Shown here: one piece after another, positions 34,710 through 48,685 of the stretch
Position numbering within the stretch: position 1 is the first letter of the stretch
How the letters are laid out: every line of letters begins with the position of its first letter
Source of the DNA: Atopsyche davidsoni
Taxonomy: Eukaryota > Arthropoda > Insecta > Trichoptera > Hydrobiosidae
DNA length: 64,000 nt
Direction: 5' to 3'
Assembly (NCBI GenBank): GCA_022113835.1
Contig: JAILWY010000001.1
Coordinates: forward strand, 8,742,001-8,806,000
The notes under the pieces: model-generated
Database searches by the model: none
What the model was told of the DNA's origin: nothing
What the model saw: only the letters and a program-made list of their open reading frames with translations
Program-made: the position numbers and the translations under genes

Positions 34710-35186
34710 ATAGCCGGCCCATTGTCTCGTACGTATCATTCCCAATCTACTCACTTTTTCATTTCTCCTGCATGCCGAATAAGAAAATACTCTAACATTA
34801 AACTGATATCATCAGTAGAAATCCGCTGTCCATAAAATAGCAATGCCATCAATCACCAGCGAATATATATTTATTACAACATTTTTATCGTCTACTGCCG
34901 GGCGAAAGCCTTTCACAAATATTCGCTAACGAACTTCCACCCAATCACTACTTTTTACACCTAGATATCACTCCCTATGTTTAAAAATTATGCTTTAATT
35001 TAATGACGTTTATCGTTTTATATGTTTAAATTTAATTTCAACTTACTACTCTGTTTATCTAAAGATATTTGGTGACAAAACAATGATGATTTCTTTTATC
35101 CACCCATTTCCCAAATGGTCAAACCGACGCCTAGACATGAAGAATATTAATTGATGGCTTCAATACAATGTACTGACATTCCTTAC

Positions 35187-35390
35187 CTGTAAAGCGTTAC
35201 ATAAACTCTCACAAATATGCCATTCTATTGCGTCGCGTCGATGGTATCGGTCGTTGTGGGAAAACCCCCCAAGTATTGGGCCTCTCACAGGAACCGGAGT
35301 CAACAACGCCTTCGAAATAATATATAATGGAGTCCCGTTACTTGTATAAAATATGCGAATGGCGAATACGCAGCACTGCTGTTGTGTCAT
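35187..35390 (-). CDS. Minus-strand frame ending at a consensus donor (unassigned)
   Basis: An ATG frame on the minus strand runs about 68 codons to ACAG|GTAAGG (junction 35187/35186), a near-perfect splice donor. The frame includes PVRGPILGGFSHNDRYHRRD. No homology is recognised, and composition is only moderately above background. The bases before the donor (CGCTTTACAG) also resemble an acceptor, so this could be a weak recursive splice site on the minus strand instead. Confidence 0.15.
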
Positions 35391-36450
35391 TCGCTTAAAT
35401 TTTTGTTTACGCTCAAGGCTGCTCCCAAAATTCCTATCTCATTCCAAATAACAAATAAATACTATGTATTAGCGATGAAAATTTCAACAGGTTTTCAAAG
35501 AAAACAGTCATTGTTCTGAATTTTTTTATCACTTTCTAATACCGTTGATTGGTTTGATTCGATGGAAAAATTGTTGCATCACGTATGGGTGCCGTGATTC
35601 TAGTTCGTCATTTTTCTGTTTTGATTCCCCAGTTCCATGAAACCGTTTCGCCCAGGCACGACTTCGCGGAAAATAACAGAGTACCGCGCTGCTGCCTACA
35701 TTCCGCCAGCACTTATTAAAGAGTGTTTGCTCAGCACTGAAAAGCTACCGTCAAACAATAAATCCTCCTGATAAAAACCGAGTTCATTAACCACATTACT
35801 TACACTGTTTTTTTGTTGAATCATAATAATTTGGTTTTAATCTGCTATTTACATTTGCTTCATAATTTTTCTTAATATTTAAGATGCCGCGTAGTGCCTC
35901 CGTACATCGTAGCACATTAAATATGAGTTTTTCAGTGACTTATTTGGTCTTTGGGAACGTGCCGTATTTACGAATGCTAATAACACTTCACGTTAACAAT
36001 AACGAGATATATTTTTATTAAAAAAAAAAAACAATAAGTAGGTTTATGTATCAATTATTTATATTCAACTTTTGTTTTCCACGCCGTTTGAAAATAATAT
36101 GTACATTAAATACACGCTATTTGAATAAAAGTTTCTTTTGTACATTTGCGAAGAGAAATATATTTCCTGATAAAAAGTAAATTAATCCTAACGGACTTTT
36201 TTTTTTAGAAGATTTATACAAGTATCGTAAAAAATCATTATTTTTATTATTGTATTAAAAAATATATAGTTGGAATTTTATCCTTAAATTTTTTTAATGT
36301 CCTTAAAGCGTATATTCACACGCCGACCTTATTCTCATGGATTTATATAAGCCACAATCACATAGGGAAGATTGTATCGTTGAAGTGTGTACAAAATACA
36401 CCTGTGTCAGGAACAATATAATTCAGTGAAATGTTTTCATTTGGTATTTG
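35391..36450. other. Mostly AT-rich stretch
   Basis: A GC-richer patch at 35580-35720 has no frame. Nothing else supported. Confidence 0.5.

Positions 36451-36487
<37 letters not shown>
36451..36487 (+). repeat. Compound (TA)12(TG)6 microsatellite
   Basis: TA dinucleotides switch to TG at about 36475. The frames that begin here (36431-36625, 36448-36666) are poly-Tyr/Ile translations of the array and are not genes. Confidence 0.95.
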
Positions 36488-36860
36488 CAAGATTCTACAA
36501 GGTTCGTTCCTACATCCTTAAAAATCGAGTCAGTGGAGAGTTCATATTTTTGTACGCGAGGGGAACAACCTTTGCTTGGCAGCGACGGGGCTGCTTGGAG
36601 GCTATTGCGGCGGTGCTGGTGCTGAAGGAGTCCTCTTGGCATGCGGAGGAGCCTCGGCGCGTGTGACTCAGAGCGTGCGGATTCGGTCGGTTTTATTTGG
36701 CAATAGTAGGCATTCCTGAAGGGTCAGTGACCCCCGGCGCCGCAAATCTCGTATCAATGATGCAATTTTACGCCGCAGGTCGGCATTGTCAGGGTAAATT
36801 GGTTTCCTACCATCGCGAATGGACCCTTCTTGGGCTTCTGATTACGAGAGTTTAATTTTT
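36488..36860. other. CpG-rich island
   Basis: GC-rich tract starting just after the compound microsatellite, with GGCGGTGCTGGTGCTGAAGG. Stops interrupt each phase within about 50 codons. Confidence 0.4.
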
Positions 36861-39800
36861 TACATAAACATTACGGTCGTTCTGGTTTATGTTTTATTAC
36901 TACTATATATTCAAAAAATTATATATTTTGTTTTGTTTTTATATTATTTATAATTCATACACTTTTCGTTCATAAGAAGTAACAAGTGGTTCAATAGAAT
37001 GACGAAAGCCTAAATTAAACAGAAATATTTGTAAAATATAAATTAATAAATTTTTAAAACGTTTTTGTTTTATAATATACATTTTCCCTTCAATATAAGT
37101 TTAATATCTAAGCGTGACTCGTTTTATCGAAAACCATCGATACGCTTAAGTTTTATGTGTATCTTTGAATTTGATGAATAGCAGTAAAAGTTTATTCCCT
37201 ATACTTTTGGTTATATAATTTAATTCGTATATTGCTTTATGTAATATTTGTTTTGATAGACATAGGATTAATACTCTTAGTATCGATTCCTGATACATCT
37301 TTTCGAGTGTTCTTTGAGGTACAGCGTTAATTAATTGCCTATCTAATATTACATAAAGAAAGTTACTTCATGATTAATTAAGTATAAACTGAGAAAGTTT
37401 TATAAATTTATTTTATCAATTGACGTTATTAACTATTAATTTAAATTTGTTTGAAAAAATCGTTATGAATGCCATTTTATTTTCTAAGTGCGTGTGTGAT
37501 TCTTGGTAATCTTTTACGTCAAATGAATCCATGAGGTACTTTTTTTTATGAATAATGATTTTTTTTAAATCAATAAAATATTTTAATTTTTATAAATTGT
37601 AGCTCTGTACAATTTCTTGATATTATATCATATAAATATTAAACATTTTGGCCATATTTTTTATGCGAAGTTATAAAAAACTGATATAATATAATAAATA
37701 CTAAAAGCATATTAAAAATGAGAACCAATTTATTGAAAGTACAGTATATTTTTTGTTTTTCATGACGGCATCGTAGTGTGTCACGAGGTATTTTCAATAA
37801 AATTAAGTATATTGCATACTGCAACCAGCACTCCAATATGATTCTTTTTTATAGAAAACGTTTTTCTACCAAGAACTGTATACATCACAAACAAACAACA
37901 ATTTATATAAAATATTTAATTCAACTGAATTGGTTTTAAATATGCTTATATGCTTTTAAACTTTAAAGCATATTCAATAATAAAATATTTTTTTTACTTA
38001 TAATAAAGAAATCATAGCTTATCACAATCTATTGGTGAATTTTAAATTCAAAATTTTTTTGTAAGTGATTTGTGTGGTTAACATTTTTATTTGTATTACT
38101 CGCTTTCGTTATACAATTTGTCTACTACGATGTTTCTTGAATTTCTACATAAGTTGTGAATGAATATCACATACTTTAATACTGAGAATTTAAATCCTTT
38201 CGAAATCATTCACATTTAGTATAATGAGCCAATATTTGAATTCACGTCATGAAAATGAAAGAAACGTCCGGCGTCCGGTCTCCTGTGGAAACGGGATTGC
38301 TTTTTTATTGGGCTGAATAGTAATGATTAATGACTCATAAGATAAATTCAAATAAAATTAAAATTTAATGATTAACTTACATTTATTGTATCTATTAGTT
38401 TGACAATATAAATTTCGTTGTACAACACACTTAAATGCTTTTAAAAATATTAACAAATGTATATTTTAAATATTTCATACATAATGTTTATTTAGTTAGT
38501 GTTACAACAAACATATTTTAACATCTAAATACCTAGAATGTAAACATAAACAATATTATAGATGTTTATTTAGAAAATGGTACAGTTTAATTAACTTAAT
38601 GTCCAATATAGATTGTAATATTCTATATGTTATCAATAAATATGAAAAGCTCAATTACTAAGAGATTACGACCACGACTATCTAAATTTCCCCTTGATTT
38701 GTTAAAAGTAATTTGAATGTATTTACAATTAAAAGGTTCGTGAATTCGCCATAAATTTGACCAAACTATGTATTGCTTATCGGGAGCAGGAATTCCAGCT
38801 TAACTCTCCAAAAATGCTTGAATTGAAAAAAAGTCATATGATAATTGTGGTGCATAGGTTTATTTTTTCGATTATCATACTTAATTTGTTATCTGAAACG
38901 AATACGGCATTATTATTCATAGAGTTTTTCAAACGGCAATTCACAGTTCACGACGCCCGCTAATAGCACCGCACAAACCTTCGTATTTTCAATGCCACTC
39001 AACGGTAAAAAATATCAGTCAAACGGAAACGCTCAAGCTGCGTGATTCATAAATCCTTTACCTAATATAATATTTGGTTTCGATCTTCATTCAAAGGACC
39101 ACTCATAACCGCATGACTTATTCTTTGTCTTAAAGATGCCAGGGCAGTTTTACTTTCGAGCAATCTTGTGTATCACCAAAGTTTTGGCACCCATTTTTCG
39201 CAAAAAAATTATACATTAATACGTACCTATATCCAAAACGAAACCACGAAAACTTATCGCAGCCAATAAACTGGAAAAAAACGAGTTCAGTAAATTATGT
39301 TATTGGCAATAAAATCATTGAATTCGCAAAGTCGTGATATATTGGCTGTAATTAAAAAAATATTCATCTTAGTTGTATCTTAAGTCATAAAACAATAAAT
39401 AATACAGGTATGTGAAACAATAATTTAGTTGGGTTAATTGTAATATTCTACGTGTGCCACCCCTAGCTCTGCACCTGACTACAGAGGACGGTCTTACTGA
39501 ACAAGTGTGTACAAAAAAACCAACCGAGATTAACGGTTACAATAATTCTCGTTTACAAAGGTCGTGGCCGGTCTTTGAGTTTTTTCTTCGCATCAAAGGC
39601 AACGAGAAACTTGAACCTTCTTGCAATACGTAATTTAAGTTTTGATATCCACATAAAATACGGTTTAGGTTTTTATAATACTGCCAATATAATTAAATAT
39701 GTCATGCAATTAAAATGCTTCCGGAGTAGATAGGTAGATAATGTTTATCATGACTTTTGTCGTAAATAATATGTGTGTACCTACATGATAAATACCTACC

Positions 39801-40489
39801 TTTTGGAAATTGTTGAATACGATAGTACTTACCAGTAATTAAAAATATTGTCTTGCAGACACTACGACCTTAGCTTTAATTATTGCCAAGTCGGAATGAA
39901 GGAAGTACACACTTGAATTATATTCATATACAGCTACAAAACGTATTTTTAATTAGGCGTTTTTAAGGGTATTATATAATTATATTGCTCTATCATTAGA
40001 TACAGTTTGTGTTTTATGACGATACACGGATTGCATTTGATTGTATGTCTGAAACATCCTGTTTCATCCATCAGTCTATTTTGCATAAAATAGCGATATA
40101 ATAAACATTTTACCAAGTGCAAAGTGTACAATAGAAAATTCGATATTGTTATTTATAAGGCTGTGCTTTATAACTAAAAACTTTTTTTTTTATGTTACCA
40201 GAAGCATAATGGCTTTACATATTTTTCCTACACTAAAACTTTGACAAAATCCATGATTGAGTTTGAAAGTGGCATCATATAGATTTAAATTAAAATTAAA
40301 TCTTATTCGCAGTTATATAAGCTTAGACACAATCTTTAAAAAAAAATGTACGCCGACTTTATTCTCTTGCGCAACGCCAGCGACAAAAATTTCATAACTG
40401 ATAAAAGCGTGTAATTAAAATCGGGAGTAAATTTTTCTTAATTAAATTTTAAGCTACAAATAAATAGTTATATAAATTTAATAGCAGTG
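36861..40489. other. Long AT-rich non-coding stretch
   Basis: No supported feature. ATACAG|GTATGT at 39403-39413 is a good donor after AG but lacks any pyrimidine tract. Confidence 0.6.
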
Positions 40490-40810
40490 TCCTCGTTTGT
40501 GTCGGTGCATGCGCCGCCATTGATGAATTAATGGTATTTTGATTCCCGTTCCCGTTGTTTGCTCGTCGTTTTTTTAGAAATGCGGGAGGCGCACGCACAG
40601 GTCATTAGTCCTTTGTTGGTCCCGAATACGGAGTCCCGGACCTCAAATTTCCTCGGCCTCCGAGCGGGTGGCTGGCGCGTAGCGGTACCCAAACGGGATA
40701 GTCAGGAATGCGGCTCGCTATGCGGCCCGGCCGCAGAGAGCCGCCAGAGCCGCACTGGGCGGGGGGCGCAGTCCACGGGGCGAGGGCGACTCTGCCGATT
40801 TTTAAATTTC
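40490..40810. other. CpG-rich island
   Basis: GC-rich tract with GGGCGGGGGGCGCAGTCCAC. Two overlapping + strand frames (40559-40918, 40708-41109) run out of the island into AT-rich DNA, where their translation becomes Ile/Leu/Thr-rich. The change of composition inside each frame argues against coding. Confidence 0.45.
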
Positions 40811-41870
40811 ACTCTAATAGTTGCAGTCGGGGATTTTTTTTACATTTCCATCCACTTGATCATCAAAGACACAAATACAATAAAACAATATACCCGATGC
40901 AATACGCTTACTTCTTAATGAAATTAAAATTTAAATCATCTCAAATATTAACCACAACATTTTTAATTTATCTCACCACCTTGATTGTCACCTTGAAACA
41001 TGTACTTAATATTGTATTAAACTTAACAGTGAGCATTTTATTTGTAATGCCAATGCTCTATCCTCGAATCCTCGAGTATTTTACAAGTACAATTTTAATT
41101 GTCTTATAACATAGTTTTTTCAAAAATTACAAAAAACTTATAGTTTATGTAAATATTAAAATCACTGAAGACATGTATTTGTATGCAAAGTTTCTAAAAT
41201 TAGTGTTTAAGTAACATTTGAATAACTAAACCGCCCCTGCGCAACTAGGGGCTGCCTCGCACCTCGGGCGGGGAAACGCAGCAGTGAAGGGCCGCGATCC
41301 GAGACTTTCTCCATTGTAATCACTGTAATAGTATTCCTATTAAAATTATAAAAATGCTCCTCAGGTAATGATTTGCAATTTCGCGGGCGCAACAGGACCG
41401 GCAGCGTTCTCGGAATACTCACTAGTAGTGGTTCTCCGCGGAATAAACTCGCCTTGTTTTTCCACTGATGATTTGTGGTTTTCAAAGATACAAAAAAATA
41501 ATGCTTAAAAATAATCCATATTGACTTGAGAGCATAGATTTAGCAACGCTCCTTATCAGTTGGACATTCATTTTTAGGCACTGAAGTCTAGTAAACAAGC
41601 GTGATTAAGATGTCTAGGAACAGGGCGATAGAAAGACTTTCTCTTAGTATGACGTTCAAGTGAAAGTATTAAAGTTGTGTTTTGTTTTTAAATAAGTATA
41701 AAAATATTTTTTCTAGCTACTATTTATTACTTACAAGCTAATATAAAACATTTCATTAATTAGTTATTATTTTGAAGTTTTTATATTTATTATGACAAAA
41801 CTATATATTTTTGTTGTATTTAACTGTGACAGTAAAAAAATCAGATTGGAAGGCATTATCTGTCACCAAA
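40811..41870. other. AT-rich stretch with GC patch 41220-41420
   Basis: The patch carries an open minus frame (41207-41485) with ACTAGTGAGTATT, a donor-like GTGAGT, inside it. No acceptor pairs with it. Not assigned. Confidence 0.4.
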
Positions 41871-42122
41871 TTATATTGCTGATATCGATAGTATATCAAG
41901 TGCAGAATCATACCACTCATATATTCTAGCAGCCCTTAGAATCGCAGGCCTTCTTTCTCTTTGATAAAACGCCATGAAAGAAGCGTAGTCCGTTAACTCT
42001 AAGTAATCCAATGTCAGTCCATGGCTATGGAGATCTATGAAATGGCATTTGCCATTAGTGGGAATGAGTTGACGTGTTCTCGAATTCTTTTTGGCCGCTT
42101 TCCATGTTAAACCTAACCACCA
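41871..42122 (-). CDS. Unassigned 83-codon stop-to-stop frame
   Basis: Open on the minus strand from just after TAG (42125-42123) to TAA (41873-41871). The translation is balanced, with no low complexity: it includes LGLTWKAAKKNSRTRQ, FIDLHSHGLTLDYLEL, MAFYQRERRPAILRAARIYE and ends WYDSALDILSISAI. The last half looks helical. There is no good ATG near the start and no strong acceptor, so it could be a mobile-element tail, a decayed exon or chance. A 29-codon + strand frame inside it also looks protein-like, which warns against trusting appearance. I do not recognise the family. Confidence 0.2.
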   Translation of the reverse strand, partial: WWLGLTWKAAKKNSRTRQLIPTNGKCHFIDLHSHGLTLDYLELTDYASFMAFYQRERRPAILRAARIYEWYDSALDILSISAI

Positions 42123-43285
<1,163 letters not shown>

Positions 43286-43930
43286 AATACGCACTTATAA
43301 ACTTGTTACTATGAGTAAATCAACTTTGCGTAAAGAAATATTTATTTATATTATTTATGTCATTGTTGTTGGGTTGCTTTAGTTTTTTTTTACTGTTTAC
43401 AAAGCTTAATATAATACTTCAGGTGTATACATTACTGGCATATACTTTTTTATAATTTAAAATTAATCGTCTTTGAAATATGTAACTATGAGGCAAGAAA
43501 ATGTTTCTAAAACAAAAGTGAAATAGTCGTTAGCAAACCAAGCAATGCACTTGTCGCAGTTGTTAATCTTCCACGCGATTATTATATTGCCCAAGTCTCA
43601 AGACACACAAGCTTTGTTAGTTGACAGATTTACTGAAGTATTATAAAAAAACCACAAGCTTTATTTATCTCAATTGAAAGAATTTAAACGAGGACGATTG
43701 TACTCTTTGTTGTATATTCTGATGCACTTTTTCATGTTCATTACAAGTTTTGCAATGATTACACAGTGTTTTTCAAGTGATGCTTGTTTTGTTCTAAATG
43801 TATTTACTAAATGGCGTCTTGATCAATTTATAATTTTTAGAACTTATTTTATATTACAAGAGTAACAACAACAAGCAAATGTTCACACTTTATTATTCTA
43901 TGTCGTTGAATCTAGTTTTGATGAAATAAA

Positions 43931-43961
43931 TTTATTTGTGTTTTTTTTTTTACAGGTAAGT
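43931..43961 (+). promoter_or_regulatory. Recursive splice site (ratchet point) candidate
   Basis: A pyrimidine tract TTTATTTGTG followed by T11 (43941-43951) leads to ACAG, with the 3' splice junction after 43955. The next six bases, 43956-43961, are GTAAGT, the full 5' splice consensus. Joining at 43955 would recreate a donor, so a long intron could be removed in steps. This combined form is the known signature of zero-length exons in long insect introns. It implies a + strand gene whose intron spans this point. No coding exon is seen on either side, as expected for a true ratchet point. Confidence 0.6.
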
Positions 43962-45155
43962 TGCACTCATGGTTTCAAATACATCTTTAATTTACTCCGT
44001 TAGGTAAGAAAAACTTTTTTAAAGGCGCATGGGTCCTAAAACATGGAATCCAATTCTGTAAAAATCTAAAAGAAATCGATTACGACCGACATTATAAATT
44101 GTCTTTGGAAAAAGAGGTATTTTAAATGAATATTTTGTGGCTTTAGAAATCAGACACAAAACAAAAAGCGTGCACCTTAAAAGTAGGCATCTTACGTGCA
44201 CTACAAGCCGTGTTTTTTTTTAAATATGCTTTAAAATATTATATGGAAATCGCAGATTTTTGCTTACTAAGTAGTGAATAAAACCAGCCTGGAGGCTGGC
44301 TGCGCAGTGTGAAATAAAAACTCCATTTGGTAATCTACTTTTCGCATGATTGATAGTTTCTGACATCGTAGGTCGATGATCCGAAATGCTCAGTTTTCAT
44401 TGAATATTTACATAACCCCGCAGCAAGCATTCAACATCGCATTAAGCCTCTAGATAAACCTACTTCTCTTGTTTGCAAGGCGCACCTGCCATCCATCTGC
44501 CTCCAGCTCGCGCTGACAATCCGAGACGCTATCTCCATGAACTATGGAACTTTCCAGAAAATTCATGGCATTCTTTTAGCGGATCGCTGTACTTGATAAG
44601 ATGCATCTCTTCGTGTAAATTAATTGTTTAGCGTTGATGCGTAATTTCAGTATTACTTTGCATTTGTGTCCCTCGTAAATTTCATTGCATGATTTCAGAC
44701 TTCCCGCATTCCGTTATTATTAACTCTTTCAGTAATAGCATGCATTTTTCGTTGTTTTCAGTATTGCTTTTACCTTCAGAAAAACATATGTTTTTTTAAA
44801 TAACATTAGACAAACGTGTTTCATTATTACCGAAGTTTATCGTGAGTGATAAATAATTTATTGTTCAATCACATTATATCATCAAATACAATGATAGTGG
44901 TTTCGTTACTATATGTTTATATGAAAATTAAAATAGTAATTTTATAATGCTTGTTGCATGATACATATAAACAGATGTGAAAAACCAACGGGGGTGTTAA
45001 AATATGATGTGTATGAAGTCAAGAAACAGCTCATGTATTTGAAATGGACAGTTGTATTTGAATCAATTACAACAAATAATTGGCTTATTAAGGGTACTAT
45101 AACATCCAGTGATCATTATACCAGCTTTATTCCTGCTTCATTCCTATTATAATGT
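43962..45155. other. Non-coding stretch
   Basis: CCAGCC / GGCTGG forms a tight GC hairpin (44284-44299, 4-nt loop). A GC-richer patch at 44450-44600 has no frame. An acceptor-like TTGTTTTCAG ends at 44761. Otherwise AT-rich. Confidence 0.5.
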
Positions 45156-45437
45156 TTAGTAACGCACATTGTGGTTTATGGCTTTGGAAGTCATCATGTC
45201 CGCTATTACTTCGTGCAATTTGTGCATGGTTGCTATTATGCAAGTACACATTTTGCATCCACTGCACTGCCTTTTACCGTTCATTCTACGTCTTGAGCTA
45301 CGGTCGATGAATATCCGATTTTTTTTGCTATTTTTAACATTCCTTTGCTTTACCGTTGTCTGCATTGGGATTGCTGCAACTCTTTTAACGTTCTTATTAC
45401 TTGCAAATTCTAAGTATTTTGTTAAAATGTAGACCAC
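45156..45437. other. Segment with long open frames on both strands
   Basis: A 93-codon minus frame (Lys/Arg/Cys-rich, with CSGCKMCTC) and an 87-codon plus frame (hydrophobic, with leucine/phenylalanine runs) occupy the same bases. The antisense pair mirrors itself: Lys/Arg codons opposite Leu/Phe codons. At most one is real, and neither is recognised. Confidence 0.2.
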
Positions 45438-47490
45438 TCGGTAGCATTTGATCTAATAACATTTATTATATATCTATATTAAAACTCAATGATTGTTTGC
45501 TCTAAAAGTTACCTATGTGGATATTGGAGTATTCATTATTAAAATGTATTCACTTTTACGAAAAGAGTAATGTGGTATTATTATTATCATGCAAAACATG
45601 TTTCTCATTACGAGTGCCCTGCTTGATGGGGTTTTTTTTTAATTATTTAAAATGACTTTTTTGCGAAAGTCGTTTTTCATATCGGCTCACTTTCAAGTGG
45701 TTCTGCCGGTTAAAGATTTATGGTTCAGTAATCCGCAGTGGAAATTGTGCTGCTTCTTTATTGCAATATTTTAAAATTAATGGCTATCGTACTGCCATCG
45801 CGAAACTCAAATAATATGAATTTTTATATGTGAGTAATTTATATTCAATATTAGTTTTTCAGATTTTGACATAACTTTGATATTTATTTTTAGTTAATTG
45901 ATCTTTAAGCGGTTTTTTTTACAAAGTATCTTAATAAAACTATTATTCGGAGGAGTGACTATTTTTATGCCTGTAAAGTCGAATACTGACTTCATTTACA
46001 ATTATTTACTTTCGAGGCTATTGTTTCTTGCCTACGCAAATAAATATATAGCACACAGGTATCTATTTTATATTCATAGTTTTACTTATTCTGAAATAGG
46101 AAGTAGGAAGAGTTGCAAGAGAGTCTTGTGGGCAAATAAGTTATTATTCGTGATATGCTTGTACGCGTTTCATATGGAATCGCAGAGGAGGCTAAAGATA
46201 TTTAAACAAAGGTTCGATGCCAATTAAAAAAAGGCTTTTATATAATAGTAATATATCATTTAAGTTTTGAGGGAAATTAATATACATTTACGAAGAGAAA
46301 TCTTTGACATATAGCGATACACTAGTGTTTTAAAATAAATTCTGTACACATCTGTACAAAAAATGGGGATGTATTACAAAAAAACCTTATGTATCATAAG
46401 AATATCTAATTGGGAATTAACAATTAATAAGGTGGCTCAGTAGTAACTGTGGACTTTACTCACTGCATGGCAATTGTCGAAGAGATTCACGCCGGCGGTA
46501 AGGCATGACAGGAGATCGTAAGAACTGGAGATGCTTTAAGTAGGTCTTTACTTTACAGTAAATGGATAACTTTAATTTAACATCTGTATTTGATAAAAAG
46601 AAGCACGATGAATTTAAAACATGAATTAGGTTAACAAAACACCGTATAACGTTACGGTTTAATCAAATAAACGTAAACCAAACACGTATTTTGAAATACG
46701 CACGAAGTTGATAAATAAATATGTTATTCGAATATAATAAACGCCACTCATTGCGTAGATTTATTTTAATATTTACAATCGGATTTCACTAAGAAAATGT
46801 CTGCGTATTCAGTGAAGAAAGAGAAAAATAAGAAATTAATTTACAGCGATATATACAATGGAAGTATACACTATTGTCTTTCTCTTTATAGTTGTTGGCT
46901 CGTAGTTTATGAGACTAGTGAGACGAAATTGATACAAATGACGCGAGTCCTCGTGCGAGTCTAATCAACAGAGGGTACGTGGGTTATTTATGGATTTCTG
47001 ATCGAATCTAGCAAGTTGAATATACTCTGAGAAAAGATGCTAGTGTATTCATAACTATAATAAAATATGATTGACTTTTTTTTTTGACGTTCTTACTTTT
47101 CAGTGAAATCATCATCTATATATATATATAAATAGTCTTCGTGCAATACATATGAATTTTATTTATAAGTCAGGCAAACAATTGTACTCTCAGATTTGTT
47201 ATCATCCCCACGCCATTGACAAACATTTTTAAAGTTTATATATAACAAGAAACTTCTGTTTGACTATTTTGATGACATATGAGCCTTTTTTGTGAGAAAT
47301 ATTTTCAATGAGGATTTTCATACGCTTTTTTACTTTTTAAGTATGATGGTTTACCAAAACACGGTCTTTAACCGATATCAGCTGCCGGCTATATATTTGG
47401 TTATTTAATTATATTCAAAGTTCCTAGAGTAGTGAAAGGTTTCATTATTTTATGCAAGCTGAATCTGAACCAGGTACTGCAAAATAAATC
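45438..47490. other. AT-rich non-coding stretch
   Basis: The 109-codon frame at 45898-46227 is Phe/Tyr/Ile-rich with no exon signal. An acceptor-like TTACTTTTCAG ends at 47103. No feature supported. Confidence 0.55.
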
Positions 47491-47660
47491 ATACCGTTGC
47501 GGAGTGTCTGAACTGTTGGGAATAAGGCCACGGATCGTCTGCCGATATTTGGTCTAGTTTTTCGCCGAGCATTCCTTAGCATTGCCAATGACAGATTCAC
47601 GTTCCCGCGAGCGTGCCTCACGACCGTCGGGAGAGGAGAGACATGAAGCCAATTTCAATA
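47491..47660. other. CpG-rich patch
   Basis: Short GC-rich tract with TTCCCGCGAGCGTGCCTCAC; no frame and no repeat homology in the window. Confidence 0.35.
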
Positions 47661-48632
47661 TCAATTATTTTAGGCGGAACTTTTTTTCCTCCACAGCATG
47701 AGTCGAATATAAATTCACGCAATGAATGATTTCTGATTTCTTTCAATCGGCACTTCTCTACTGCTGTTTGGTGTACAGTACTTAGTCAAAGTAGGTACAT
47801 CACAGAGTTTCGCATCGAAACATTTTTTTAAAACATCTTTTTTTTTGTTGTTTTAAATATACGAATCATGAGACACCAACCACTATTTATCGGTTCATTA
47901 AGCCACAACTATTTCATCGATCTTCTCCGTAAATATTTTACCCTCTACAAATTTGCATAAAGGTATCTTTAACATTACATTTTTGCAATCAAGGCATAAA
48001 ACAGTGCATAGGCAGATTTGAATAGAATTTCTTAGGTTGCTGAATATTTCGCGATCTATTAATATGACTTGTTACTATAACGTTAAGCGATCAATGATTT
48101 CTTTCACTCGACGCTTACTCATCGTCTATTTAGGTACGGGATATGTTGCTGTAGCCAAAAAGCATTTTCATAAAAATTTTCAACAAGAATATTAAGAAAA
48201 TAGATGAGATTAGATATATAAACATAATATTTGTAGAGATATGAAGATTAGATATGTAGAGATTAGAAAAATATTTAAAAAAGTCATGTAAAATTTGAAT
48301 AAAACAAGATTATGAATTTTATTTGTTATTTTTCGAATCCCATAAATCACAATAAACATATAAATTTATAATTTTTAAAACAAGCAACACAAACGTATAT
48401 TAAGTAGTACCCTTACGATATTTATTGCAATATTATGTGTAATAGTGAAAATTATTCGTATTAATATAAACATTACTAAGTTGTCAATAGCTACACCCGT
48501 TATTTATCGATACCATGAGATACGTAATATTTTACAACCGGAAACGCTAAAATATACTATATTACCTGACTAGGGAGTTTATTATGTGCATGTCGAGTAA
48601 AATATATAGTACGGGCAGCACTAGCAAAAAAA

Positions 48633-48685
<53 letters not shown>

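Noticed and set aside
36431..36666. Frames starting with Tyr/Ile runs
   Set aside because: Translation of the compound TA/TG microsatellite.
40559..41109. Two overlapping + strand frames of 119 and 133 codons, among the longest in the window
   Set aside because: They overlap in different phases, begin in a CpG island and end in AT-rich DNA with a complete change of residue composition. No motif or splice signal supports either.
45898..46227. 109-codon + strand frame with hydrophobic stretches
   Set aside because: Alternative start, Phe/Tyr/Ile-rich AT translation, no exon signals; the apparent membrane segments follow from base composition.
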